From: Pseudomonadales bacterium
GTDB taxonomy: Bacteria; Pseudomonadota; Gammaproteobacteria; Pseudomonadales; Ketobacteraceae
Reading direction: 5' to 3'
Length of the DNA: 64,000 nucleotides
Assembly: GCA_020062665.1 (NCBI GenBank)
Contig: JAGUVW010000023.1
Span: 92,837-156,836 of the forward strand
Within the stretch, counting starts at the first letter, position 1. Each line of letters opens with the position of its first letter. A model generated the notes under the pieces. It did no database searches and was not told the DNA's origin. It worked only from the letters and a program-made list of their open reading frames with translations. This document shows, piece by piece, positions 11,697 through 21,756 of this stretch. Position numbers and translations under genes: made by a program.

Positions 11697-11799
11697 CACC
11701 GCACCACATCCGTGCCGGCGATAAACCCTGTCGGCGTGCGCAAGCGACCGTCACCTTCTATGCTGGATAAACAGTAACGGACTACTATTGCGTGGCCCC

Positions 11800-13428
11800 A
11801 TGAACATCCATCACAAGATCAACATCGCCAATCTGGTGCTCACCGCTTTCATTCTGGCTGCAGTGGGCACTGCGTTCATCGGCCTGAACCGCGAAGCCGC
11901 CATCATTCGCTTTGTCACCGGGCCCGGCTGGCAGGCCGCCGATGGCGCCATGGAATCCACCATCGGCATCCAGCGCGAAATGCTGGAACTCGGCTACCTG
12001 GCGGATCTGGCACTGCAGGGCAAACCCACCGCCAGCCAGCGCGTCCATCTGCAGGCGCACGAAACGTTCACCCAGGATGCGCTGGGCGAACTGCGTGCCT
12101 CGGGGCTGATTCCCGATGTCCGGCTGCGTCAGCTGGATCAGCAACTGCGGGACTACGATCAACGCAAACGCCAGTTGCTGACCACGCTGGAAAAAATCGA
12201 GCAGAACGCCGTCGACACCGCCACACTGCACGAGCAGCTCCGGGAATTCCGCGGCTTCAGCACCCAGATGCTGGCGTTCCTCTCCGAACTGGAAGAGTTC
12301 GGTGACAGTCAGGTGGAAGCCCAGGTAGCGAACGTGGAAGCCACCGAACGCTTCGCCCGCACCCTGCTCGTCGCGGCCGCCATTGGTGGTGTTCTGGTGG
12401 GCTTTCTCAGTTTTCTGTATACCCGCGCCACCATCGTATGTCCGCTGATGGACGCCCGCGACCGCCTGCGCCTGATCGCCGAGGTGAATGGCGACCTGAC
12501 CCAGGAACTGCCGGTGAAAAGCCAGGACGAGATCGGTGAATTCGCCCGCTACTTCAACGCCTTCGTCGGCAAAGTCCGCGCCGTGGTGCAGGACATCGAC
12601 AAAACCGCCCAGGAACTGCACCAAAGCGCCGGCAACCTGCAGGACACCACCGCCCGCTCCAGTTCCACCGTGGATCAGCAATCCGGCCAGATCGAACAGG
12701 TAGCCACCGCCATCAATCAGATGAGTACCACGATCGAGGACGTTGCCCGCAATGCGTCGGCCGCAGCCAGTGCCGCCCAGCAGGCAGAACAGCAGGTGCA
12801 GGTGAGCAACGCCAACATTGCCACCACCCGGGAACTGATCATGCGGGTGGATCAGGAAAACCAGCGCAACGTGGACGAAATCAACAGCCTGCGCAGTGAA
12901 ACCGACAACATCGGCTCGGTGCTGGAAGTGATCCGCGGCATCGCCGAACAGACCAACCTGCTGGCGCTCAACGCCGCCATCGAGGCCGCCCGCGCCGGCG
13001 AACAGGGCCGTGGATTTGCGGTGGTGGCCGACGAAGTACGCACCCTGGCCACCCGCACCCAGCAGTCCACCGCCGACATCCAGAACATGATCCAGCGCCT
13101 GCAGCGGGGTGCCTCCAACGCCGCCCAGGCCATCGGCAACACCCAGCAACTCACCAACAGCAGCGTGCAGCAGACACTGAAAGTGGCGGAATCACTGACC
13201 GAAGTGTCCACCCTGATCAGCCAGATCAACCAGATGAATTTCCAGATTTCTACCGCCACTGACCAGCAAAGCGCCGTGAGTCAGGACATCCACCGCAGCG
13301 TCGAGCACATCAGCAAAGCATCCGACAACGTCAGCCAGAATCTGGCAGCCAACACCAACGCCAGCACCGCGCTGACCCACCAGGCCACCCGCCTGCGGGA
13401 TCTGGTGGCGCAATTCCGCATTCGCTGA
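11800..13428 (+). CDS. Membrane-bound methyl-accepting chemotaxis protein
   Basis: About 542 residues with classical topology: membrane helix 1 at the N-terminus ([20 protein letters not shown]), a helical periplasmic region of about 165 residues resembling a four-helix-bundle sensor, membrane helix 2 (about 190-210), a HAMP domain, and a signalling hairpin with the conserved tip [26 protein letters not shown]. The ATG at 11800 is chosen because it starts just before the first helix; a TTG at 11788 would add four residues. The ligand is unknown. It stands alone between the transpeptidase and putA. Confidence 0.9.
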   Translation: MNIHHKINIANLVLTAFILAAVGTAFIGLNREAAIIRFVTGPGWQAADGAMESTIGIQREMLELGYLADLALQGKPTASQRVHLQAHETFTQDALGELRASGLIPDVRLRQLDQQLRDYDQRKRQLLTTLEKIEQNAVDTATLHEQLREFRGFSTQMLAFLSELEEFGDSQVEAQVANVEATERFARTLLVAAAIGGVLVGFLSFLYTRATIVCPLMDARDRLRLIAEVNGDLTQELPVKSQDEIGEFARYFNAFVGKVRAVVQDIDKTAQELHQSAGNLQDTTARSSSTVDQQSGQIEQVATAINQMSTTIEDVARNASAAASAAQQAEQQVQVSNANIATTRELIMRVDQENQRNVDEINSLRSETDNIGSVLEVIRGIAEQTNLLALNAAIEAARAGEQGRGFAVVADEVRTLATRTQQSTADIQNMIQRLQRGASNAAQAIGNTQQLTNSSVQQTLKVAESLTEVSTLISQINQMNFQISTATDQQSAVSQDIHRSVEHISKASDNVSQNLAANTNASTALTHQATRLRDLVAQFRIR

Positions 13429-13505
13429 AAGCCGTTGAGGCTCACACCCCTGCCCAACCTGTGCCACACTTAATCCATTAGGTACCGCACACAGGAAGTA
13501 CTGCC

Positions 13506-16500
13506 ATGGCTGCAGCCCGCTGCAAGGCCCCCACCTCCATGGGCCTCGAATTCCCCCTGAGCGACGACATTCTCAACCACTACCTGCGCAACGAAGAAGA
13601 ACAGGTGCAGGAGCTGCTGCTCGGTTACACCCTCGAAACCAAAACCCGCGAACAGATCCGCGCCTACGCCCGCGACCTGCTCAACGCCATCCGCAACGCC
13701 AAGCCCGGCATGCGCGTGGAAACCCTGCTGAAGGAATACGGCCTCGACAACAAGGAAGGCGTGATCCTGATGTGTCTGGCAGAAGCGCTGCTGCGCATTC
13801 CCGATCACGACACAGCGGAACGCTTCCTGCGCGATCGCCTCAACCAGGGCAACTGGGCCGAGCACCTGGGCCACAGCGATTCCCTGTGGGTGAATGCGTC
13901 CACCTGGGGCCTGCTGCTCACCGGCAAACTGCTGCATGAAGACCCGCAGCAAAGCAAATCCCTGAAGGAATCCCTGCGCCATTTATTGAAGCGCCTGGGG
14001 GAACCGCTGGCACTGAGCGCCATCCGCCAGTCCATGACCGTGGTCGGCCAGCAGTTTGTGGCGGGCGAAACCATTGCCCAGGCCGTGCAACATGCGCGAC
14101 GCGAAGCGGAGAAAGGTTACTTCCATTCCTTCGACATGCTGGGCGAAGCGGCGATGACCACGCAGGACGTGCGCCGCTACCAGGACGCCTACGCCAGCGC
14201 CATTACGGACATCGCCACCCAGTTCGAAGGGCGTCTGAATGCGGGCAGCCTGTCCATCAAACTGTCGGCCCTGCATCCGCGTTTCGAACTGCGTCAGAGC
14301 CAGGCAATGGACGCACTGCATAACACGCTGATGGAACTGCTGCTACTGGCGCAGGAAAAAGACGTGGCCGTGACACTGGACGCCGAAGAAAGCTGGCGCC
14401 TGGAACCAGCGCTGATGACGTTCGCCCGCGCCGCCGGCCACAACAAAATCCGCCACTGGGGCAAACTGGGCCTGGCGGTGCAAACCTACCAGAAGCGCGC
14501 GCCGAAAGTGCTGCAATGGCTGATGGATGTATCGCGCAGCCTGCACTGCCAGATTCCTGTGCGCATCGTAAAAGGCGCTTACTGGGACACGGAAATCAAG
14601 CAGACCCAGCAGAACGGGCTGGAGGAATATCCGGTCTTCACCCTGAAATCCCACACCGATCTGTGCTACCTGTCCTGCGTGCAACTGCTGCTGGAAGATC
14701 GCCACTTTCTGTTCCCGCAATTCGCCACTCACAACGCCCACACGGTGGCGAGCATCATCACGCTCACGGAAGAAAAAGGTTACAAGCAGTTTGAATTCCA
14801 GCGTCTGCACGGCATGGGCGAAGCGCTGTACGATCACGTGCTGTCCACCTTCGACGACGCCCGCTGCCGGGTGTACGCACCGGTGGGCAGCTTCCAGGAT
14901 CTGCTGCCGTATCTGGTGCGGCGGCTGCTGGAAAACGGCGCCAACACATCGTTCGTGCGCCAGATCCAGGTGGCGCAGAGCGACGGTAGCTGGCTGATCG
15001 AGGAACCCATGGATTCCATCAAGGCACTGGAACGCCTGCGCAATCCGAAAATTCCGCTGCCGCGCCGGGTGTTCTACCCGGAGCGGCGCAACTCCCGCGG
15101 CCTCAACCTGGAATCCCTGCGCACGCTGCAGCAACTGGCGAAAGACATGAAACCGCTGCTGGACATGCGTTGGGATCTGCAATCGGAACACGACAAACCG
15201 GAACAGCGCCGCGACGTGATGTCGCCGACAAATCCGCAGGAAAAAGTCGGCAGCTTTGTGCTGGCCAATCGCCAGGACTGCCTGCACGCCTTCGATCGCA
15301 GCCGCACCGCGTACACGCACTGGCGCACTACCGATGTGGACGAACGCGCAACGTTGTTGGAAGAAACCGCACTGCTGTTCGAGCAGCATTACGAAGAACT
15401 GATGATGCTGGCGATGCGCGAAGCGGGCAAAACCCTGAACAACGCGCTGGCAGAAGTGCGCGAGGCGGTGGACTTTCTGCGTTACTACGCCAACCAGGCC
15501 CGCAGCCTGTTCGAGCCCATGAAACTACCCAGCGTCACCGGCGAAGACAACCAGCTACGGCTCGAAGGCAAAGGCCCGGTGCTGTGCATCAGCCCGTGGA
15601 ATTTTCCGCTGGCGATTTTCACCGGCCAGGTGGCCGCAGCGCTGGCAGCGGGCAACACCGTGATTGCCAAACCGTCCACGCTCACACCGCTGATTGCCGC
15701 GCGGGCAATAGCGCTGTTCCATCAGGCCGGCATTCCCGACGACGTGCTGCAACTGCTCACCGCCAGCGGCAAAACCGTGGAAGACAGCATCCTGCAGGAA
15801 TCCGCTTTGCGTGCGGTGATGTTCACCGGCTCCACCTCCGCCGCTGCGCACATCAATCGTCAGATCGCCAACCGCAACGGCCCGATCATTTCCCTGATCG
15901 CAGAAACCGGCGGCCAGAATGCGATGATCGTGGACAGCTCCGCACTGGTGGAACAGGTCACCCGCGACATCGCGCAATCGGCCTTCGACAGCGCCGGTCA
16001 ACGCTGCTCGGCGCTGCGGGTGCTATTCGTGCAGGAAGACATCAAGGAGCGCGTGCTCACCACGCTGATCGGCTATCTCAGCACCTTCACCATCGGCGAT
16101 CCGCTGGACTGGGAAACCGACATCGGCCCGGTGATCGACGCCAAAGCCCGCGCCGATCTGCTGCTGCATATCGAACGCTTCCAGCAGAAAGGCCGTGTGC
16201 TGTATCAGGGCACACCGCCGCAACTGCCGGGCCATTTCGTGCCGCCCACCATCATCGAACTGCACGAACTCAATGAATTGCTCGACGAAGTGTTCGGCCC
16301 GATCCTGCATGTGATCACGTTCAAAGCCGACGCCGTGGACGAACTGATCGACCAGATCAACCACACCGGTTTTGGTCTGACCCTGGGCGTGCACAGCCGC
16401 ATTCAGGGATTCTGCGAACAGATTGCGCGGCAGGCGCAGGTCGGCAATGTTTACATCAACCGCAACATGATCGGCGCCACTGTTGGATCACAACCGTTCG

Positions 16501-16634
16501 GCGGCCAGGATCTGTCGGGCACCGGCCCCAAGGCCGGCGGCCCGCATTATCTACTGCGACTGGCGAATGAAAAAACCGTGTCGGTGAACACGGCGGCGAT
16601 TGGGGGGAACACGCAGTTGTTGGCGGAGGATTGA
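13506..16634 (+). CDS. putA: Bifunctional proline dehydrogenase / L-glutamate-gamma-semialdehyde dehydrogenase
   Basis: A 1042-residue PutA. The FAD-binding proline dehydrogenase barrel occupies roughly residues 85-470, with YHSFDMLGEAAMT and the conserved IKLSALHPR, VRIVKGAYWD and TAR-type substrate segments. The aldehyde dehydrogenase half spans about 540-1025, with nucleophile Cys834 in FDSAGQRCSAL and the ISPWNFPLAIF NAD-binding stretch. There is no N-terminal ribbon-helix-helix domain, so it is a non-DNA-binding PutA and cannot autorepress as the E. coli protein does. AGGAAG lies 8 nt before the ATG. It oxidises proline to glutamate at the inner membrane. No putP transporter is adjacent. 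Confidence 0.96.
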   Translation: MAAARCKAPTSMGLEFPLSDDILNHYLRNEEEQVQELLLGYTLETKTREQIRAYARDLLNAIRNAKPGMRVETLLKEYGLDNKEGVILMCLAEALLRIPDHDTAERFLRDRLNQGNWAEHLGHSDSLWVNASTWGLLLTGKLLHEDPQQSKSLKESLRHLLKRLGEPLALSAIRQSMTVVGQQFVAGETIAQAVQHARREAEKGYFHSFDMLGEAAMTTQDVRRYQDAYASAITDIATQFEGRLNAGSLSIKLSALHPRFELRQSQAMDALHNTLMELLLLAQEKDVAVTLDAEESWRLEPALMTFARAAGHNKIRHWGKLGLAVQTYQKRAPKVLQWLMDVSRSLHCQIPVRIVKGAYWDTEIKQTQQNGLEEYPVFTLKSHTDLCYLSCVQLLLEDRHFLFPQFATHNAHTVASIITLTEEKGYKQFEFQRLHGMGEALYDHVLSTFDDARCRVYAPVGSFQDLLPYLVRRLLENGANTSFVRQIQVAQSDGSWLIEEPMDSIKALERLRNPKIPLPRRVFYPERRNSRGLNLESLRTLQQLAKDMKPLLDMRWDLQSEHDKPEQRRDVMSPTNPQEKVGSFVLANRQDCLHAFDRSRTAYTHWRTTDVDERATLLEETALLFEQHYEELMMLAMREAGKTLNNALAEVREAVDFLRYYANQARSLFEPMKLPSVTGEDNQLRLEGKGPVLCISPWNFPLAIFTGQVAAALAAGNTVIAKPSTLTPLIAARAIALFHQAGIPDDVLQLLTASGKTVEDSILQESALRAVMFTGSTSAAAHINRQIANRNGPIISLIAETGGQNAMIVDSSALVEQVTRDIAQSAFDSAGQRCSALRVLFVQEDIKERVLTTLIGYLSTFTIGDPLDWETDIGPVIDAKARADLLLHIERFQQKGRVLYQGTPPQLPGHFVPPTIIELHELNELLDEVFGPILHVITFKADAVDELIDQINHTGFGLTLGVHSRIQGFCEQIARQAQVGNVYINRNMIGATVGSQPFGGQDLSGTGPKAGGPHYLLRLANEKTVSVNTAAIGGNTQLLAED

Positions 16635-16637
16635 CGA

Positions 16638-17480
16638 TCACCCCCGCTCCGCCACCCGATACAAACGGTTATTGAGAAAGCGCATCACCCGCTCGAACGG
16701 CCAGGCCCACTTGCGCTGGAACCAGTAACCGACGCGAATATCCGCCGAGGTGAACACCAGCCAGCGGCGCTTGACAACGCCGTCCAGAATCGCCTGCGCG
16801 GCCTGTTCCGGCGTCACCGCATGACGGCGAAACTGCTGGCGCATTTTCACCACCTCCGGATGCTGCAGGTCGAGGCCGGCGATCTGCACGGTGTCCACCA
16901 GCCCGGTATCCACCGCGCCGGGGCACACCAGGCAGACATGGATATTGTGGCGGCGCAGATCCTGCCGCAGCACTTCCGACACGCCGCGCAAGCCGAATTT
17001 GCTGGCACTGTAGGGCGCGTGCCAGGGCAGCGGAAACAGCGCCGCCGCCGACGCCACATTCACCAGATGGCCACCACGCCCCGCCGCGATCATTGCCGGC
17101 AGAAAGCATTCCATCACATGGATCGGCCCCATCAGGTTCACCTCGATGCAGCGTCGCCACTGTTCGTGAGCCAGGGTTTCCACCCGCCCCCAGATGGCAA
17201 TGCCGGCGATGTTCATCAGGATATCCAGACTGCCGAAGCGGGCGTGCAGGTGGTTCGCGTAATCCTGCACGGCGCTGTAATCGGCGATATCCAGGGCACG
17301 CCAGTCCAGCACCTCGCCGCCGGATTGCCGGATCAGATCAGCCACTGCCTGCAGTGGCGTGGCGTTGATGTCAGTGAGAATCACCTGGGCGCCGGCGCGG
17401 GCAGCGGCGATGGCGGTGGCGCGGCCGATACCGCTGGCGGCACCGGTGATCAGGCATTTCTGGCGGGCGAGGCTGGCCAT
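16638..17480 (-). CDS. Short-chain dehydrogenase/reductase
   Basis: A 280-residue classical SDR: the nucleotide-binding GAASGIG loop is near residue 13, NIAG in the expected position, then NVASAAA with the catalytic Ser and YSASK with the catalytic Tyr and Lys. The start at 17480 is supported by AGGAG seven bases upstream; in-frame starts further upstream (17519, 17576) lack such a site. It ends 3 bp from the putA stop (convergent) and is divergent from an AraC-type regulator, a common arrangement for a regulated oxidoreductase. The substrate is unknown; a hydroxy-lipid, sterol or alcohol are all possible. Confidence 0.88.
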   Translation of the reverse strand: MASLARQKCLITGAASGIGRATAIAAARAGAQVILTDINATPLQAVADLIRQSGGEVLDWRALDIADYSAVQDYANHLHARFGSLDILMNIAGIAIWGRVETLAHEQWRRCIEVNLMGPIHVMECFLPAMIAAGRGGHLVNVASAAALFPLPWHAPYSASKFGLRGVSEVLRQDLRRHNIHVCLVCPGAVDTGLVDTVQIAGLDLQHPEVVKMRQQFRRHAVTPEQAAQAILDGVVKRRWLVFTSADIRVGYWFQRKWAWPFERVMRFLNNRLYRVAERG

Positions 17481-17615
17481 ATCAGGCTCCTGTTCGACGT
17501 TCGGGGTAACGGCCTTCATGGTGCACCGGCGGCCCGGTGGGCAACAGTGCGCAACGCTGCCAGCGCGGGTATCCAATCAGGCCAGCCGATTCCTCCTGGC
17601 CGCAATTGTGTCAGT

Positions 17616-18755
17616 ATGCAGCACATCCCAAACCGCTTCGGACACCCATCCATGCCCAGGCCCCCGCACGAAGCTCCGCCCTCCGTCCCCGGCTGGATAT
17701 CCATGCGCCACGTGCAGCATCTGGTGCAGCGGGCGCGGGCTGCCGGCATCAACATCGATCCACTGCTGGCACTGGCGGGCCTCGACGACCAGCGCCTCAC
17801 CGACCCGGACGCCACCGTTCCCCTGCAAACCCTGGAGCGCCTGCTGAATGCCCTGGCCCAACAGCACCGCGACGTGCCGGCGGGGCTCTATCTGGCCAAC
17901 CAGATCCAGCCGGCCTCGCTCGGTGCGCTGGGATTTATCCTCCAGGCCTGCTCCACCTTCGCCGAACTGCTGGACGTGGTGGAACGCTACAACGGCATGC
18001 TCAGCAATATCGGCCACTCTTCGGTGCGGCATCTGCCGGGACTGGTGGAGCTGTGCTGGGAATGCCGGGCCGGCAGTCCGCTGCTGCGCCGTCATGCCCA
18101 GGATTATGTGATCGGCACCTTTGTGGTGGTGGCGCGTTTGCTGGCCCCTGGGGTCGGGCCGCTGCCCCAGGCTGTGTATCTGGCCCATCCACGCCCGACG
18201 GACCCCCAGCAGGTGCGGGAGTATTTCGACTTTTTCCGCTGTCCGGTGCATTTCGACCGGCCCGTATCGGCAGTGAGTTTTCCCGCCAGTCTGTTGTCGA
18301 TGCGTCTGCCCAGCGGCGACGCCGTGTTGAAGGATCTGCTGGAACAGCACGGCCGCAACGTACTGCAGCAGCGCATCCGGCCGCCCTCCTGGGTGGAGGA
18401 TGTGAAGCGTCTGCTGGCGTCGCTGCTGCTGGAAGGCATTCCCGGCAAGGAAGCGGTGGCGCAGCAACTGGGCATCAGCACCCGCAGCCTGCATCGTCGC
18501 CTGCAGGAAAACGGCACGAATTATCGCGCACTGCTCGACGCGGTGCGGCTGGAACAGGCCCGCCAGCAACTGCGTTCCACCCAGTTGTCCAGCAATGATA
18601 TCGCCCAGCGCCTGGGCTTCCACTCGCGCCAGGCATTCATGCGCTGGTTCCGCCAGCATACCGGTGTCACGCCCGGCGATTTCCGGCGCCAGCACGCAGG
18701 CCGACATTCCACAGGCCGAAACCCCACAGGAGAGCCACCCGATGCCACGCCCTGA
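17616..18755 (+). CDS. AraC-family regulator with N-terminal ligand-binding domain
   Basis: Up to 379 residues. The N-terminal 220 residues match the 'arabinose-binding domain of AraC regulator' type found in OruR/ArgR-like and lipid-responsive regulators. The C-terminal 85 residues form the double helix-turn-helix (AQQLGISTRSLHRRLQENG and IAQRLGFHSRQAFMRWFRQHTG). Start candidates are ATG 17616 and 17652; neither has a strong ribosome site, and the conserved domain begins around residue 30. It is divergent from the SDR gene and overlaps the next gene by 14 bp, so it likely controls both. The effector is unknown. Confidence 0.85.
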   Translation: MQHIPNRFGHPSMPRPPHEAPPSVPGWISMRHVQHLVQRARAAGINIDPLLALAGLDDQRLTDPDATVPLQTLERLLNALAQQHRDVPAGLYLANQIQPASLGALGFILQACSTFAELLDVVERYNGMLSNIGHSSVRHLPGLVELCWECRAGSPLLRRHAQDYVIGTFVVVARLLAPGVGPLPQAVYLAHPRPTDPQQVREYFDFFRCPVHFDRPVSAVSFPASLLSMRLPSGDAVLKDLLEQHGRNVLQQRIRPPSWVEDVKRLLASLLLEGIPGKEAVAQQLGISTRSLHRRLQENGTNYRALLDAVRLEQARQQLRSTQLSSNDIAQRLGFHSRQAFMRWFRQHTGVTPGDFRRQHAGRHSTGRNPTGEPPDATP

Positions 18756-19383
18756 TCCACTTCAGCCACTCCACGGCTGGCACCAGCTTGCGCAACCCCG
18801 GCTCACGCCACCAGCGCCGGCCAAGCGCGGGCTGTTTTTCCACAGCCTGTCCCTGCTGGCCAAACCGTTCGGCCGCAGCGAGGTTCCCACGCTCTTTCCC
18901 GTGCTGAACATTCATCGCGGCCTGTTTCCCGCCTGGCTGTGGTTTGCCTCGCGGCTGATGCCGTACGGCAAGCTGGCGGGCCCGGTGCGGGAACTGCTGA
19001 TTCTGCGCACCGCCTGGAATTGCCGCTGCCGTTACGAATGGGGCCAGCATGTGGAGCTGGGATTGCGGGCGGGATTGCGTGATGCCGACATCCTCGCCAC
19101 CACACAGGATGTCGACGCCTGCACCAACGCCGACACACACCTGCTGCTGCAGGCCTGCGACGAACTCTGCCAACGCGACATGCTCAGCGACACCACCTGG
19201 GCCGCGCTGCAATCCCGCCATGACAACGCCAACATCATCGAGATCATGCTGCTGGTGGGCCACTACCGCATGCTGGCGGGATTTCTCAACAGCGCCGGGC
19301 TGGAACTGGAAGCCGCGGTTGAACAGTGCGTGCAGGATTTCTGGCAGCGCACCGCGGCGACGCGCGCGGAAAAAAGTAGGTAG
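18742..19383 (+). CDS. Carboxymuconolactone-decarboxylase (AhpD-like) family protein
   Basis: A 213-residue protein with the CMD/AhpD core ELLILRTAWNCRCRYEWGQHVELG (about residues 74-97). AhpD-type proteins use a CxxC pair plus Glu and His. Here the cysteines are spaced C-R-C, while the Tyr-Glu-Trp-x-x-His pattern is kept, as in non-redox family members. It overlaps the upstream regulator by 14 bp, and AGGAG lies about 9 nt before its ATG, so it is co-transcribed with the AraC gene. A peroxidase role is doubtful; a lyase or decarboxylase role is possible. The substrate is unknown. Confidence 0.75.
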   Translation: MPRPDPLQPLHGWHQLAQPRLTPPAPAKRGLFFHSLSLLAKPFGRSEVPTLFPVLNIHRGLFPAWLWFASRLMPYGKLAGPVRELLILRTAWNCRCRYEWGQHVELGLRAGLRDADILATTQDVDACTNADTHLLLQACDELCQRDMLSDTTWAALQSRHDNANIIEIMLLVGHYRMLAGFLNSAGLELEAAVEQCVQDFWQRTAATRAEKSR

Positions 19384-19462
19384 AGGATACCGCGGCGCAT
19401 TCCCTTGGCGCGCCCCATGACCTATGGTTAGCGGGAATACATCGCCTCTGATTCCATCACCG

Positions 19463-20038
19463 ATGCCAACCGCTGAATCAACGCACCAGACGCTCCCCGG
19501 CGACCTCGCCATGTGGTTTTTCATCCTCGCGGAACTGGCGGTGTTCGGCCTGCTGATCGTCGCGTTCAGCGTTACCGAATCCCTGCACGCCGAGGCTTTC
19601 CGCGCCAGCCGCGCGCTGCTCGACACCTCCACCGGGCTCACGCTCACCCTCAGCCTGCTCACCTCGGGATTTTTTGCCGCGCTGGCAGTGACGCAGGTGA
19701 AGCAGCAGCAATCCCGTCAGGCCGCGCTGCTGTTGCTGGCGGCGGTGGGTTCCGCGCTGTTCTACGTGGTGATCAAGTTCCGCGAATACAATCATCTGGC
19801 GTACGCGGGACTCGACATCGAGTACGACACCTTTTTCACCCTGTACTGGATTCTCACCGGCTTTCATTTTCTGCACGTGCTGCTGGGGCTGGTGATTCTG
19901 GGCTTCATGGCGATGCGGGCGTGGCGCGGTGCCTATACGCCGGCGCACTGCCGCAACCTGGAATCCGGCGTGCTGTACTGGCACATGGTGGATCTGGTGT
20001 GGGTGATGCTGTTCCCGCTGGTGTACGTGCTCAACTGA
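19463..20038 (+). CDS. Cytochrome c oxidase subunit III / NorE-like membrane protein
   Basis: About 191 residues with five predicted helices and the family's recognisable opening LPGDLAMWFFILAELAVFG, the FREYNH loop and the ending LYWHMVDLVWVMLFPLVYVL. This matches NorE and the subunit III superfamily of haem-copper oxidases. The next gene, 9 bp later, encodes a subunit IV/NorF-like partner, so the pair corresponds to norE-norF. The catalytic norC-norB genes are not present here. An alternative ATG at 19424 adds 13 residues; no good ribosome site distinguishes the two starts. Confidence 0.82.
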   Translation: MPTAESTHQTLPGDLAMWFFILAELAVFGLLIVAFSVTESLHAEAFRASRALLDTSTGLTLTLSLLTSGFFAALAVTQVKQQQSRQAALLLLAAVGSALFYVVIKFREYNHLAYAGLDIEYDTFFTLYWILTGFHFLHVLLGLVILGFMAMRAWRGAYTPAHCRNLESGVLYWHMVDLVWVMLFPLVYVLN

Positions 20039-20047
20039 GGTGAACCC

Positions 20048-20329
20048 ATGGCGTCGCACGCATCCGTTTCGCGCAAAACACTGGTTGTCAGCTGGGTCGC
20101 GCTGGTGCTGCTGTCAGTCATCACCGTGATGGCGGGGCAATTCGATCATCGTCTGCTGCCGGGGGTGATCGTGCTGCTGGCCGGACTCGCCAAGGCCTGG
20201 CTCATCGTCGATCACTTCATGGAGCTGCGGCAGGCTCATCAGGGCTGGCGGCTGGCCATGCTGGGCTGGCCGGTGGTGATGGCGCTGGCCATCGGCCTGG
20301 CCTTCTTCTGGCGACTCGGCGCCGGTTGA
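20048..20329 (+). CDS. Cytochrome c oxidase subunit IV / NorF-like small membrane protein
   Basis: A 93-residue protein with three hydrophobic helices (VVSWVALVLLSVITVMAG, GVIVLLAGLAKAWLIVDHFMEL, WPVVMALAIGLAFFW). The KAWLIVDHFMELR motif is typical of prokaryotic subunit IV/NorF proteins. GAGGTGA lies immediately upstream and the spacing to the NorE-like gene is 9 bp, so the two are co-transcribed. It probably assists assembly or activity of a haem-copper oxidase or nitric oxide reductase encoded elsewhere. Confidence 0.8.
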   Translation: MASHASVSRKTLVVSWVALVLLSVITVMAGQFDHRLLPGVIVLLAGLAKAWLIVDHFMELRQAHQGWRLAMLGWPVVMALAIGLAFFWRLGAG

Positions 20330-20351
20330 CACCCGTTGCCCAGTAAAACCG

Positions 20352-20367
20352 TTTGCCTTCGGGCAAA
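20352..20367 (+). terminator. Short TTCG-tetraloop hairpin after the NorEF-like pair
   Basis: TTTGCC, loop TTCG, GGCAAA (20352-20367) forms a 6-bp stem with a very stable tetraloop, followed by an A/T-rich stretch with TTTT at 20374-20377. It could end the upstream operon. The stem is short and the T-run is displaced, so it may be weak. Confidence 0.4.
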
Positions 20368-20445
20368 AATTGCTTTTACCTTATATAGTTACTTAACTGA
20401 TCTGAAATTTCCCGCAAGTCCGCACAGGAGTCCCAATCCCCCGCC

Positions 20446-21756
20446 ATGCACAACCAGGATTACGTCAAGTGGTTCCGCAACAGCTCGCCCTACATCAACG
20501 CCCATCGCGACAAGACCTTTGTCATCGCATTCGGCGGCGAAGCGGTGCAACACGCCAATTTCGGCCATCTGGTGCAGGATCTGGTGCTGTTGCACAGCCT
20601 GGGCATCCGGCTGGTGCTGGTGCACGGTGCGCGGCCACAGATTGACGCCCGGCTGCAGGAATCCTCCATCACCACGCGGGTGGAACACCATCGCCGGGTG
20701 ACGGATCTGGCGGCACTGCCGGCGGTGATCGAAGCCATCGGCCGCACCCGTTTCCAGGTGGAAGCTGCGCTCAATCAAGGCATCGCCACCGCACACCTGC
20801 ACGGTGCCAAGACCCTGATCGGCGGCGGCAACTTCGTGGCGGCGCGGCCCTATGGCGTGCGTCATGGCGTGGATTACCAGCACAGCGGCGAAGTGCGCAA
20901 AGTGAATGCCGACGGCATTCGCCAGCAACTGCAGCAGGGCAGCCTGGTGCTGCTGTCACCCCTGGGCTATTCCCCCACCGGCGAGATTTTCAACCTGCTG
21001 TGGGAAGAAGTGGCCGAAGCAGTCGCCGTGGCCCTGCAGGCGGACAAACTGATCTACCTGAGCGCCGACGACGGCGTGCTCGACGCCAGCGGCAACCTGA
21101 TCCGCGAACTCACCGTGCCCCAGGCCACCGCCTTCCTGAGCGAACAGAGCATTCCCCACTACACCCTGATCAGCGCCACCCGCGCGCTCAAGCAGGTGAG
21201 CCGCGCCCACATCATCAGCTACCAGAACGACGGCGATCTGCTGGAAGAACTGTTCACCGTGGATGGCAGCGGCACCCTGATCACCCAGCAGAGCTTCGAG
21301 AACATTCGCCTGGCCACCATCGACGACGTCGGCGGCGTGCTGGAACTGATCGAGCCACTGGAACAGGACGGCATTCTGGTGCGGCGCTCCCGCGAACTGC
21401 TGGAAACCGAAATCGCGCACTTCACCCTCATCGAGCGCGACGAAAAAATCATCGCCTGCGCCGCGCTGTATCCGTTCACCACCGAGCACACCGGCGAACT
21501 CGCCTGCGTGGCGGTGCATCCGGATTACCGCCACGGCCAGCGCGGCGACAAACTGCTGCACGCCATCGAACAACGGGCGCGCATGCTGGGCCTCACCCGG
21601 CTGTTTGTGCTCACCACGCGCACGGCGCACTGGTTCATGGAGCGCGGCTTTGTCGCGGCTGCCGTGTCCGAACTGCCGCAGCCCAAGCAATCACTGTACA
21701 ATTACCAGCGCAACTCCAAGGTCTTCATCAAACCACTGGGGAACGTCACGGAATGA
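20446..21756 (+). CDS. argA: Amino-acid N-acetyltransferase (N-acetylglutamate synthase)
   Basis: A 436-residue classical ArgA. The N-terminal amino-acid-kinase-like domain (about 20-290; FVIAFGGEAV, LVLVHGARPQID) binds arginine as feedback inhibitor, and the C-terminal GNAT domain (about 300-436; ACVAVHPDYRHGQRGDKLL) binds acetyl-CoA. It catalyses the first step of arginine synthesis. An AGGAG lies about 15 nt before the ATG, slightly far. The upstream 116 bp are A/T-rich and probably contain the promoter; no clear ARG box was recognised. A DsbA-like gene follows on the same strand. Confidence 0.95.
   Translation: MHNQDYVKWFRNSSPYINAHRDKTFVIAFGGEAVQHANFGHLVQDLVLLHSLGIRLVLVHGARPQIDARLQESSITTRVEHHRRVTDLAALPAVIEAIGRTRFQVEAALNQGIATAHLHGAKTLIGGGNFVAARPYGVRHGVDYQHSGEVRKVNADGIRQQLQQGSLVLLSPLGYSPTGEIFNLLWEEVAEAVAVALQADKLIYLSADDGVLDASGNLIRELTVPQATAFLSEQSIPHYTLISATRALKQVSRAHIISYQNDGDLLEELFTVDGSGTLITQQSFENIRLATIDDVGGVLELIEPLEQDGILVRRSRELLETEIAHFTLIERDEKIIACAALYPFTTEHTGELACVAVHPDYRHGQRGDKLLHAIEQRARMLGLTRLFVLTTRTAHWFMERGFVAAAVSELPQPKQSLYNYQRNSKVFIKPLGNVTE

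Noticed and set aside
10509..11699. 396-codon open frame opposite the second L,D-transpeptidase
   Set aside because: No recognisable domain and extreme His/Gly/Arg content; the plus strand encodes a complete YkuD enzyme.
11785..13149. 454-codon open frame opposite the second chemoreceptor
   Set aside because: It mirrors the receptor coding sequence and lacks any motif of its own.
18742..19383. AhpD alkylhydroperoxidase
   Set aside because: The CxxC redox pair is not present (C-R-C spacing), so only the broader family name is used.
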